From contig SKNG01000393.1 of the NCBI GenBank assembly GCA_007120685.1, forward strand, positions 1 through 9,570: a stretch of 9,570 bases of DNA, written 5' to 3'. The notes below the pieces were generated by a model. The model did not search any database and had not been told where the DNA came from. It saw only the letters and a list, made by a program, of their open reading frames with translations. The translations under genes and the position numbers were made by a program. Shown one piece after another: positions 1-5,865 of this stretch; position 1 is the stretch's first letter; every line of letters starts with the position of its first letter. This stretch comes from Paracoccaceae bacterium. GTDB taxonomy: Bacteria; Pseudomonadota; Alphaproteobacteria; Rhodobacterales; Rhodobacteraceae.

Positions 1-1
1 G

Positions 2-613
2 ATCCCGCAGGACCCGATGACGGCGCTGAACCCCTCGCGCCGGATCGGGCCGCAGATCACCGACCGGCTGGTGGATATCCTGGGCTGGACGCGGGCGGGC
101 GCCGATGCGCGGGCGAAGGAACTGCTTGACGAGGTGCGGATACCGGACCCGGGCCGCGTGATGCGTTCCTATCCGCATGAGCTTTCGGGCGGCATGCGCC
201 AGCGCGTGCTCATCGCCTCTGCCTTCGCCGCCGAGCCGAAGCTGATCGTGGCCGATGAGCCCACCACGGCGCTGGATGTGACGGTGCAGAAGCAGATCCT
301 GCGGTTGATCGCCCAGATGCAGGCCCGCCACGGCACGGCGCTTCTGTTCGTCACCCATGACCTGGGCGTGGTGTCAAAGGTCTGCGACACGCTCTCGGTC
401 CTCTATGCCGGCAAGGTGGTGGAGGATACGCGCGTGCGCGATTTCTTTGCCGCCCCGGGGCACGCCTATTCCGCCGCGCTTTTGGCCGCGACGCCGAAAT
501 ACACCGACCCCGAGGCCGGGCTGAACCCGGTGCCGGCAGAGGTGATCGAGGCGGTGCAGGCCGAGGTCGCGGCATCAGAGGCCGCATGGCGCAAGGGGGG
601 CGCGCATGGCTGA
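2..613 (+). CDS. Dipeptide/oligopeptide ABC transporter ATP-binding protein, DppD/OppD type (5' truncated)
   Basis: One of the two cytoplasmic ATPases that power a peptide- or nickel-type ABC importer. The reading frame is open from base 2, so the gene is cut by the window edge; 203 residues remain, while the family is usually about 320-340, so the Walker A region is missing. The first residues form the Q-loop (QDPMTALNP). They are followed by the ABC signature LSGGM (residues 61-65 of the fragment), Walker B LIVADE with the D-loop TTALD (81-92), and the H-loop TH at 118-119. The stretch after PGHAYSAALLAATP is the C-terminal region typical of oligopeptide ATPases. It overlaps the next ATPase gene by 8 nt, so the two are co-translated and probably form a heterodimer. 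The substrate cannot be told because permeases and binding protein are out of view. Confidence 0.93.
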   Translation: MPQDPMTALNPSRRIGPQITDRLVDILGWTRAGADARAKELLDEVRIPDPGRVMRSYPHELSGGMRQRVLIASAFAAEPKLIVADEPTTALDVTVQKQILRLIAQMQARHGTALLFVTHDLGVVSKVCDTLSVLYAGKVVEDTRVRDFFAAPGHAYSAALLAATPKYTDPEAGLNPVPAEVIEAVQAEVAASEAAWRKGGAHG

Positions 614-1415
614 GACCCGCCCGCTTTATCAGGTGCGCGATCTGCGCCTTGCCTTCCCCGACATGACGCGCAAGCCGCTTTTCGGCCCCGCCCCGCAAAC
701 GGACGTGCTGCACGGGCTGAGCTTCGACATCCCGCGCGGCGAGGTGCTGGGCATCGTCGGCGGCTCTGGCTCCGGCAAGACCACGCTGGGCCGGGTGCTG
801 GTGCGGCTGTTGCAGCCCACATCCGGCTCTCTGGTCTTTGACGGGCAGGAAATCGGCGCGCTGGACGAGGCGGCGCTGCGCCCCCTGCGCCGACGCTTCC
901 AGATGATCTTTCAGGACCCGATGTCCTCGCTCAACCCCCGCCGCCGGGTTGGCGGGCTGATCGCCGCGCCCTTGCAGTTGCACGGGTTCGACAGCGTCAG
1001 CCAGCGGGTGGATCAGGCGCTTGACCATGTCGGCCTGCCCCGCGCCTTTCGCCACCGCTACCCGCACGAACTTTCCGGCGGCCAGCGCCAGCGGGTGGGC
1101 ATCGCGCGGGCCATCGCCATGGAGCCGGAATTCATCCTGGCCGATGAGATCGTCTCGGGCCTTGATGTCTCCAGCCAGGCGCAGGTGCTGAAGCTGCTCG
1201 CCGATCTGGTGCGCGATCTGGGGTTGACGCTGGCCTTCATCAGCCATGACCTGTCGGTGATCCGGCGGCTCTGCACCCGCATCATGGTGCTGCATCTGGG
1301 CCATATCGTCGAACATGCCGACACGGCGGCGCTGTTCGACACCCCGCAGGCCGCGTACACGCGCGAGCTTCTGGACGCCATCCCCCTGCCGGACCCCGAT
1401 CAGGCCTGGGTCTGA
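606..1415 (+). CDS. Dipeptide/oligopeptide ABC transporter ATP-binding protein, DppF/OppF type
   Basis: Complete 269-residue ABC ATPase, the partner of the preceding gene in a peptide-type importer. Visible motifs are Walker A GGSGSGKT (52-59), Q-loop QDPMSSLNP (from 103), signature LSGGQ (156-160), Walker B FILADE (176-181) and H-loop His214. The D-loop region reads EIVSGLD, where most relatives have EP(T/V)SALD. The ATG is preceded by AAGGGGGG with a 5-nt gap, a good ribosome binding site, and overlaps the upstream stop codon. It is shorter than the typical 310-330 residues because the C-terminal tail after the YTRELLDAIP motif is brief. It is the last gene of the plus-strand operon and faces the metal operon convergently across a repeat that may terminate both. 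Confidence 0.95.
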   Translation: MAETRPLYQVRDLRLAFPDMTRKPLFGPAPQTDVLHGLSFDIPRGEVLGIVGGSGSGKTTLGRVLVRLLQPTSGSLVFDGQEIGALDEAALRPLRRRFQMIFQDPMSSLNPRRRVGGLIAAPLQLHGFDSVSQRVDQALDHVGLPRAFRHRYPHELSGGQRQRVGIARAIAMEPEFILADEIVSGLDVSSQAQVLKLLADLVRDLGLTLAFISHDLSVIRRLCTRIMVLHLGHIVEHADTAALFDTPQAAYTRELLDAIPLPDPDQAWV

Positions 1416-1448
1416 TCCGGGTCCTATCCAAAGTCCTCGATCACCACC

Positions 1449-1498
1449 GGAAAACGGGCTTTCGAAAGCCCGTGCTCACGCGCGTTCGAACGCGCGTT
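1449..1498. repeat. Double-palindrome repeat, copy 1 (convergent intergenic)
   Basis: A 50-bp element holding two perfect 20-bp palindromes: ACGGGCTTTCGAAAGCCCGT at 1454-1473 and ACGCGCGTTCGAACGCGCGT at 1478-1497, separated by GCTC. It matches 47 of 50 positions of the element at 5797-5846. Two of the three differences (1460 and 1467 here) sit opposite each other in the first palindrome and keep it perfect. It lies between two convergent operons. A second, weaker inverted repeat (CCCGGCC at 1500-1506, GGCCGGG at 1523-1529) follows. The rest of the 150-bp gap shows no gene. Confidence 0.9.
1451..1473 (-). terminator. Probable intrinsic terminator of the metal-transport operon
   Basis: Read on the minus strand, the palindrome at 1454-1473 forms a GC-rich hairpin (8-bp stem, TCGA loop) followed at once by TTTT, about 90 nt past the last permease stop codon. 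On the plus strand the neighbouring hairpin (1478-1497) is followed only by TT, so termination of the oppF-type transcript there would be less canonical. Confidence 0.65.
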
Positions 1499-1565
1499 GC
1501 CCGGCCGGTGCCGCCAGAGGTTGGCCGGGTGGCTGAGGTCACCGGGGGCACCCGGGCGGGGCGGA

Positions 1566-2699
1566 TCAACTGCCCGTCTGGGGCTCGAAGATTGCCGCCG
1601 CCTCTGCCCGGCCTTTCGGGCGCAGCACCAGAAGCCCCGCGCGGCGTTCGATCAGCGCGCGGTCATGGGCGCGCAGGATGGCGGCGCGGGCGCGGGGCTC
1701 GGGCCAGCGCAGATGCCCGACCAGCGCGCGCAGGGTGTTTTCCTCGGCCATCTCGGGCGTGCCCTCATGGGTGAAAAGATGCGCGACCAGCGTGCGCGCA
1801 TCATGGTCCAGCCGCTGCGCGCGCCGCCGGCGGGCCTGCGCGGCCAGCCCGTGCTGCGGCGCGAAGACCAGCGCCAACGCGAACCACAACCCGGTCATGC
1901 TGGCCATCATCCCGGCGATGGAGACATTCCACCACACCGCCAGCCCATAGCCCGCCCCGCAAGCCGCCAGCGCCAGCGCCACCGCCAGCACCACCATCAG
2001 CCATAGCCGCCGGGTCAGCAGATAGGCCGTGGCCGGGGGCACGATGACGAAGGCGATAAACAGGATTGCCCCCACCGCATCGAAAGCCGCCACCGCCGTC
2101 ACGCTGGTCAGCGTCAGCAGCGCGTAATGCAGCACGCCAGGCAGGAAGCCCAGCGCGGCGGCAAGGCCCGGGTCGAAGCTGGCCAGTTTCAGCTCCTTCC
2201 AGAAGGCCAGCACGAAGGCCAGGTTGGCGACCAGCACCACCGACAGGGTCAGCACCGCCACCGGCACCGCATGGCCCGCCAGATCGACCGTATGCAGCCA
2301 GACGAAACCGATCTCGCCCAAGAGCACGCTTTGCACGTCGATATGCACGTCGCGCGCGTGAATGGAGATCAGCAGCACCCCGGCGGCGAAAAGTGCCGGG
2401 AACACCAGCCCGATGGCGGCGTCCATGCGCACAAGGCGTGAGCGCACCAGCGCCTCGGTCAGCACCACGGTCAGCAAGCCGGTCAGCGCGGCGCCCAGCA
2501 GTTGCACCGGGCCGCTGATCTGCCGGGTCAGCAGCCAGACGACGATGATGCCGAAGACGATGGAATGGCTGATGGCATCGGTCAGCATGGAATTGCCGCG
2601 CAGCACCAGGAAGCTGCCCAGGATCGCCGCCGAGGCGCCGGTCAGGAAGCCGGTCAGCAGGATCATCGCGGGGATCGACTCGAAGAAGCCCCCGATCAT
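1566..2699 (-). CDS. troD: Metal (Mn/Zn/Fe) ABC transporter permease, TroD type, with C-terminal winged-helix-like tail
   Basis: Second membrane subunit of a manganese/zinc/iron importer (ABC-3 permease family). The protein has 377 residues. Residues 1-285 hold about eight hydrophobic segments and the family signatures: LVLRGNSMLTDAISHS (32-47), with the conserved Asp-Ala-x-x-His, and FWKELKLASFDP (166-177). Residues about 286-377 are a basic, soluble extension whose pattern (...RARAAILRAHDRALIERRAGLLVLRPKGRAEAA) resembles a DtxR/MarR-like winged helix; classic SitD/ZnuB proteins stop near 285. The ATG overlaps the upstream permease stop as ATGA and has AAAAGGG (2709-2715) nine nt upstream. 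The frame stays open further upstream, but that portion runs antiparallel in frame choice to the other permease gene and is not used. It is the last gene of the operon. Confidence 0.93.
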   Translation of the reverse strand: MIGGFFESIPAMILLTGFLTGASAAILGSFLVLRGNSMLTDAISHSIVFGIIVVWLLTRQISGPVQLLGAALTGLLTVVLTEALVRSRLVRMDAAIGLVFPALFAAGVLLISIHARDVHIDVQSVLLGEIGFVWLHTVDLAGHAVPVAVLTLSVVLVANLAFVLAFWKELKLASFDPGLAAALGFLPGVLHYALLTLTSVTAVAAFDAVGAILFIAFVIVPPATAYLLTRRLWLMVVLAVALALAACGAGYGLAVWWNVSIAGMMASMTGLWFALALVFAPQHGLAAQARRRRAQRLDHDARTLVAHLFTHEGTPEMAEENTLRALVGHLRWPEPRARAAILRAHDRALIERRAGLLVLRPKGRAEAAAIFEPQTGS

Positions 2700-3829
2700 G
2701 GCGCGCGGCCCTTTTCGCTGCGGGTGGCCTCGGCATGGCCGGCCTCGGTCAGTTCCCAGTGCGGTGTGGTTTCCGGCGCATGGGTGACGGGGCGGATCAG
2801 CCCGCGTTTTTCCAGCGCCGTCAGCCGGGCCGGTTCCGGGGCGCCGCCCAGCGCGGTTTCCAGCATGCCGCGTTCGGTGGCATAGGCCGGGTCGCCGTGG
2901 GCCTGCGCCAGCCCCTGCATGGCGGCCAGCACCCGTGCCTCGCCAATGCGCGCGCGGGCGCGGCGTGCTGCCAGCGCCTGCCACAGCACCCCCCGCCCCG
3001 GCGCCACCATCAGCGACACCAGCACCACGGCCGAGGCGATGAGCACCACCACCGGCCCCGTCGCCAGCCCCCGCGTGCCGGCGCTGACCAGCGCCCCGCC
3101 CAACCCCGAAGCCGCACCGATGGCGGCCGAAACCGCCACCATCCCGCCCAGCGAACGTGTCCATTGCCGCGCCGCCGCCGCCGGCGCGATCAATAGCGCC
3201 ACCATCAGCACCACGCCCACCAGCTGCAGCCCCAGCACGATGGCCAGCGCCACCATGACGGTCATCAGCGCCTCGATCGCCGTCACCGGCCAGCCCTGCG
3301 CGCGGGCGAAATCGGGGTCGAAGCTGACCAGCTTCATCTCCTTCCACAGGCCCAGCACCAGCCCCAGCGCCAGCGCCCCGATGCCCCCCATCAGCCACAG
3401 ATCCCCCGGCAGGATCGCGGCCGCCTGCCCGAAAAGGAACGAGCCCAGCCCCGCGCTGGCCGCCCCGCCCCGCGCCTGCACATGGGTCAGCAGCACCACG
3501 CCCACGGCAAAGAAGACGCTGAGCACGATGCCCAGCGCGGCGTCGGTCTTCAGCCTTGTGGTTCGGGTGATCAGCATCATGCACAGCGCGGCCAGCGCGC
3601 CGGTGAAGAAGGCGCCGGCAAGGATGCTGCCCAGGTCGCGGGCGCCCGCGATCAGGAAGCCCAGGCAGACCCCGGGCAGGGCGGCATGGGCCAGCGCATC
3701 GCCCAGCAGGCTCTGGCGGCGCAGCACGGCGAAGGCGCCCAGCATGCCGGCGATGGCGCCCAGAAGCGCCGCGCCCAGCGCCACGCGCTGCACGATTCCG
3801 CTGGTGAGGAGGTCGATCAGCGCGCTCAT
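2696..3829 (-). CDS. troC: Metal (Mn/Zn/Fe) ABC transporter permease, TroC type, with C-terminal winged-helix-like tail
   Basis: First membrane subunit of the metal importer; expected to pair with the next permease to form the inner-membrane channel. The protein has 377 residues. The first 285 are strongly hydrophobic, with the ABC-3 family signatures AVLRRQSLLGDALAHAALPG (34-53) and LWKEMKLVSFDPDFARAQG (161-179) and a gly/ala-rich last segment. Residues about 286-377 form a soluble tail in which LTALEKRGLIRP...HWELTEAGHAEA (336-368) has the helix-wing-helix rhythm of winged-helix proteins. Treponema TroD, about 367 residues, is likewise longer than the 280-290 of ordinary family members. The start codon overlaps the ATPase stop (ATGA) and lacks a clear Shine-Dalgarno sequence, suggesting translational coupling. 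It ends with another ATGA overlap. Confidence 0.93.
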   Translation of the reverse strand: MSALIDLLTSGIVQRVALGAALLGAIAGMLGAFAVLRRQSLLGDALAHAALPGVCLGFLIAGARDLGSILAGAFFTGALAALCMMLITRTTRLKTDAALGIVLSVFFAVGVVLLTHVQARGGAASAGLGSFLFGQAAAILPGDLWLMGGIGALALGLVLGLWKEMKLVSFDPDFARAQGWPVTAIEALMTVMVALAIVLGLQLVGVVLMVALLIAPAAAARQWTRSLGGMVAVSAAIGAASGLGGALVSAGTRGLATGPVVVLIASAVVLVSLMVAPGRGVLWQALAARRARARIGEARVLAAMQGLAQAHGDPAYATERGMLETALGGAPEPARLTALEKRGLIRPVTHAPETTPHWELTEAGHAEATRSEKGRAP

Positions 3830-4656
3830 GGCAGGGGTGTGGTCTCGTCCAGTGAGGGGTCCGGCGGGGCGGGTGGTGGTGGCGCCGGGGGGGCGGCGAT
3901 CATCGCCAGATGCCGGCCATAGGCCGCGCGCAGGTTCTCTGGCGTATAGACCTGCGCCACCGGCCCCTGGGCGATGACGCGGACATTCATTATCACCAGC
4001 CAGTCGAAATGGCTTTGCACCGTGGTCAGGTCATGATGCACCACGATCACCGTGCGGCCCTGATCGCGCAGCCGCTTCAGCAGGTCGAAGATCACCGCCT
4101 CGGTGGCGGCATCGACCCCGGCCATGGGTTCATCGAGGATCAGGATCGGCGCCTCCTGCACCAGCGCGCGGGCCAGGAACACCCGCTGCTGCTGGCCGCC
4201 GGAAAGCTGGCTGATCTGGCGCTCGGCATAATCCTGCATGCCCAGTTCCGCCAGCGCCGCCATCGCCCGCGCCCGCGCAGCGCGCCCGGGGCGGCGGAAC
4301 CAGCCCAGACTGCGGTAAAGTCCCATCTCCACCACATCGCGCGCGGTGGTGGGGAAGTCCCAGTCCACCGCCTGGCGCTGCGGCACATAGCCGATCCGCC
4401 CGCGCATCTGCGCCACCGGAAAGCCCAGAAAGCGCACATGGCCGGCCACCGGCTTCACCAGCCCCAGCGCGGTTTTCAGCAGCGTGGACTTGCCCGAGCC
4501 ATTCGGACCGATGATCGCCGCCATGACGCCGGGCGGAATGTCCAGGTCGATGTCCCACAACGCCGGGGTGGCGCCATAGCTGACCGTCAGATCCTCGACA
4601 TGCAGGGCGAATTGCGGCTCGTGCAGGGCTGGGTCGAGGGGAGCATCAACGGGCAT
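3826..4656 (-). CDS. troB: Metal (Mn/Zn/Fe) ABC transporter ATP-binding protein, TroB type
   Basis: Cytoplasmic ATPase that energises the metal importer. The 276-residue protein has Walker A GPNGSGKST (50-58), Q-loop VPQ (Gln93), signature LSGGQQQRV (151-159), Walker B ILILDE followed by PMAGVD (171-182) and H-loop His208. The segment RIGYVPQRQAVDWDFPTTA is typical of the zinc/manganese/iron branch (ZnuC, SitB, TroB). The C-terminus ends in a proline-rich stretch (PPAPPPPAPP, 256-265) not needed for the fold. AAAAGG (4663-4668) lies 6 nt upstream of the ATG. It starts 57 nt after the binding-protein stop and overlaps the next permease by 4 nt. Confidence 0.95.
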   Translation of the reverse strand: MPVDAPLDPALHEPQFALHVEDLTVSYGATPALWDIDLDIPPGVMAAIIGPNGSGKSTLLKTALGLVKPVAGHVRFLGFPVAQMRGRIGYVPQRQAVDWDFPTTARDVVEMGLYRSLGWFRRPGRAARARAMAALAELGMQDYAERQISQLSGGQQQRVFLARALVQEAPILILDEPMAGVDAATEAVIFDLLKRLRDQGRTVIVVHHDLTTVQSHFDWLVIMNVRVIAQGPVAQVYTPENLRAAYGRHLAMIAAPPAPPPPAPPDPSLDETTPLP

Positions 4657-4681
4657 GGCGGGCCTTTTGGGGGCAGGGTTG

Positions 4682-4705
4682 GCCGGCAGTCTGCGCGCTA
4701 CCGGC
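4682..4705 (-). other. Intergenic hairpin between binding protein and ATPase genes
   Basis: On the minus strand GCCGGTAG (4705-4698) can pair with CTGCCGGC (4689-4682): eight pairs including one G-U, with an 8-nt loop. No T run follows. It sits in the only real gap inside the operon. A possible role, by analogy with other importer operons, is protecting or partly ending the transcript so that the binding protein is made in excess; this is inference. Confidence 0.4.
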
Positions 4706-4713
4706 GGGGCAGG

Positions 4714-5706
4714 TCAATCCGTCATCCCCCACGCCAAAGCCCAGCCCTGCAGGGCGTCCGGCCAGTCCGGCAGGCTGCCGCCCAGAGCCTGCACGATGGT
4801 GACCGTATTGGCGCGGATCATGCCGATATAGCTGCCCTCGGCCGTGCCGGGATCGCCCATTGCGTCGGAAAAGAGTTCGCCGCCGATCACCACCTCGGCG
4901 CCGCGCCCGCGCACCTCGGCCACCAGCGCCTCGATGGTGCGGGGGTTGATTGTGGTCTCCACGAAGACCGCCGGCACGCCGCGTTCGATCACGAAATCGG
5001 CCACGGCGCGGATGTCGCCGATGCTGGCCTCGCCGGCGGTGGTGATGCCCTCGATCGCCTCGCTGGCCTCGATCCCGTAGGCATCGGCGAAATAGTAGAA
5101 GGCGTCATGGGCGGTGACCAGGATGCGGCGGCCCTCGGGGATCGAGGCAATGGCCGCGCCGACCCAGCCGTGCAGCGCGTCTAGCTGGGCTTCCAGCACC
5201 GCCGCATTCCCGGCCATCGCCTCGGCGCAAGCGGGGCGCTGGGTGGCGATGGCCTCGGCCATCACCGGGGCGATACGCGCCCAGCGGCTGACATCCATCC
5301 ACAGATGCGGGTCGATCTGGCCGGGCTCATCCGGGTTGTCCAGCAGGTCGGCACGCGAGAAGGCGGCAGCGACCAGGCTCAGGGTGGGGGTGCGCGAGCG
5401 GAAGCGGTCCAGCACATCGGCCAGCCGTTCCTCCAGCGCGCGGTCGACGTAGAATATCAGCTCCGCATCGGCGATGGCGCGCACGTCGCGCGGGGTGGCG
5501 GCGTAGTAATGCGGGTCGGTGCCAGGGCCGATCAGTGTGGCAACACTGGCGCAATCGCCCGCCACGCTCTGCGCCAGATCGGTGATCATGCCGACCGTGG
5601 CAAGGACGTTCAGCGGCGCGTCCTCGGCCAGGGCAGGGGCGGGCAAGGCCAGCGAGAGGGCGGCAATCGGCGCCGCCAGCAGGCGGCGGAAGGGTAGGGC
5701 GGGCAT
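4714..5706 (-). CDS. troA: Periplasmic metal-binding protein of Mn/Zn/Fe ABC transporter, TroA/SitA family
   Basis: High-affinity periplasmic receptor (cluster A-I/TroA family) that delivers a divalent metal to the permeases. The 330-residue precursor starts with a signal peptide: RR at 7-8, a hydrophobic core at 10-26, and an ALA|ED cleavage site after residue 27. Likely metal ligands are His66 (GTDPHYY), His134 (DPHLWMD), His200 (TAHDAF) and Asp281 (FSDAMG). This His-His-His-Asp set matches TroA; SitA/YfeA/PsaA-type Mn/Fe receptors usually have Glu at the third position. The histidine-rich loop of ZnuA is absent. ETTINPRTIEAL (250-261) is a family signature. Two cysteines (52, 160) could pair in the periplasm. 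The gene heads the operon, with AAGGAAA (5712-5718) 5 nt before the ATG and a Fur-like operator upstream. The metal is uncertain: Mn, Zn or Fe. Confidence 0.94.
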   Translation of the reverse strand: MPALPFRRLLAAPIAALSLALPAPALAEDAPLNVLATVGMITDLAQSVAGDCASVATLIGPGTDPHYYAATPRDVRAIADAELIFYVDRALEERLADVLDRFRSRTPTLSLVAAAFSRADLLDNPDEPGQIDPHLWMDVSRWARIAPVMAEAIATQRPACAEAMAGNAAVLEAQLDALHGWVGAAIASIPEGRRILVTAHDAFYYFADAYGIEASEAIEGITTAGEASIGDIRAVADFVIERGVPAVFVETTINPRTIEALVAEVRGRGAEVVIGGELFSDAMGDPGTAEGSYIGMIRANTVTIVQALGGSLPDWPDALQGWALAWGMTD

Positions 5707-5737
5707 GGGCGTTTCCTTGGCTCATCGTGCAGGTTAA

Positions 5738-5766
5738 ATTTTATTGCAACTGATAATCACTTGCAA
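5738..5766 (-). promoter_or_regulatory. Probable sigma-70-type promoter of the metal operon
   Basis: On the minus strand TTGCAA (5766-5761) is followed after exactly 17 nt by TAAAAT (5743-5738). These match the -35 and -10 consensus at four and five of six bases. The -10 box ends about 30 nt before the binding-protein start codon, leaving a short leader with a good ribosome binding site. Both elements lie within, or at the edge of, the dyad operator. Confidence 0.6.
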
Positions 5767-5770
5767 TAAA
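5740..5770. promoter_or_regulatory. 31-bp dyad operator, Fur-family type (Mur/Fur, possibly Zur)
   Basis: The arms TTTATTGCAA (5740-5749) and TTGCAATAAA (5761-5770) are perfect inverted repeats. They flank TGATAATCA (5751-5759), which is palindromic about the same centre, base 5755. Of 15 opposed positions only one (5750/5760, C/C) fails to pair, and three more pairs form at 5736-5738 with 5772-5774. On the minus strand the core reads TGATTATCA, identical to the middle nine bases of the E. coli Fur consensus, while the TTGCAA flanks are symmetric additions. It is strikingly AT-rich for this genome and overlaps the promoter. A metal-loaded Fur-family repressor is the natural candidate; which member is not decidable here. 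Confidence 0.75.
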
Positions 5771-5796
5771 TTTTTGGCTGCGCTACCGACGGGCCG

Positions 5797-5846
5797 GGAA
5801 AACGGGCCTTCGAAGGCCCGTGCGCACGCGCGTTCGAACGCGCGTT
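5797..5846. repeat. Double-palindrome repeat, copy 2 (dinB/metal operon gap)
   Basis: Second copy of the 50-bp element, with perfect palindromes ACGGGCCTTCGAAGGCCCGT (5802-5821) and ACGCGCGTTCGAACGCGCGT (5826-5845) separated by GCGC. Relative to copy 1 it has a C-G pair in place of T-A at one stem position (5808/5815) plus one spacer change (5824). Here the flanks CGGGAAAA (5795-5802) and TTTTCCCG (5846-5853) can also pair, enclosing both hairpins. It begins 12 nt past the dinB stop codon. The rest of this gap holds the metal-operon control region. Confidence 0.9.
5799..5821 (-). terminator. Probable intrinsic terminator of the ppk-ppx-dinB transcript
   Basis: On the minus strand the palindrome at 5802-5821 gives a GC-rich hairpin directly followed by TTTTCCC, 45-65 nt past the dinB stop. 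It would keep transcription of the polyphosphate/polymerase genes from running into the metal operon on the same strand. Confidence 0.7.
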
Positions 5847-5849
5847 TTT
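5826..5849 (+). terminator. Possible plus-strand terminator (antisense-facing half of the double hairpin)
   Basis: On the plus strand the palindrome at 5826-5845 ends in TTTTTCCC, a standard hairpin plus U-tract. No plus-strand gene ends here, so it would stop only antisense transcription towards dinB, or it may simply reflect the two-sided design of the repeat. Confidence 0.45.
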
Positions 5850-5865
5850 CCCGCCGCTGCAGGGC

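Noticed and set aside
351..1316. A 321-codon minus-strand frame opposite the two peptide-transporter ATPases
   Set aside because: Composition is biased, no domain is recognisable, and the plus strand carries the complete ABC motifs.
1566..3584. A single 672-residue minus-strand frame covering both metal permeases, suggesting a fusion
   Set aside because: Its first 295 residues are a low-complexity Gly/Ala/Arg reading of the first permease gene in the wrong frame. The real second permease begins at the ATG at 2699, which overlaps the first permease's stop as ATGA and has its own ribosome binding site.
1566..3829. The two permeases as a recent tandem duplication because both have exactly 377 residues
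   Set aside because: Shared family motifs aside, their sequences and tails differ widely; two distinct permeases are the normal TroCD/SitCD arrangement, so the equal length seems a coincidence.
2919..5184. Long plus-strand open frames opposite the metal operon (up to 424 codons)
   Set aside because: They are antisense to well-supported genes, have odd Ala/Arg/His/Gln-rich compositions and no family motifs. Open antisense frames are expected where third codon positions are nearly all G or C.
1454..5845. The repeated palindromes as a CRISPR array, transposon ends or attachment sites
   Set aside because: There are only two copies, 4.3 kb apart in the same orientation, with no regular spacers, no transposase or integrase between them, and no target duplication; the intervening genes look like ordinary chromosomal operons.
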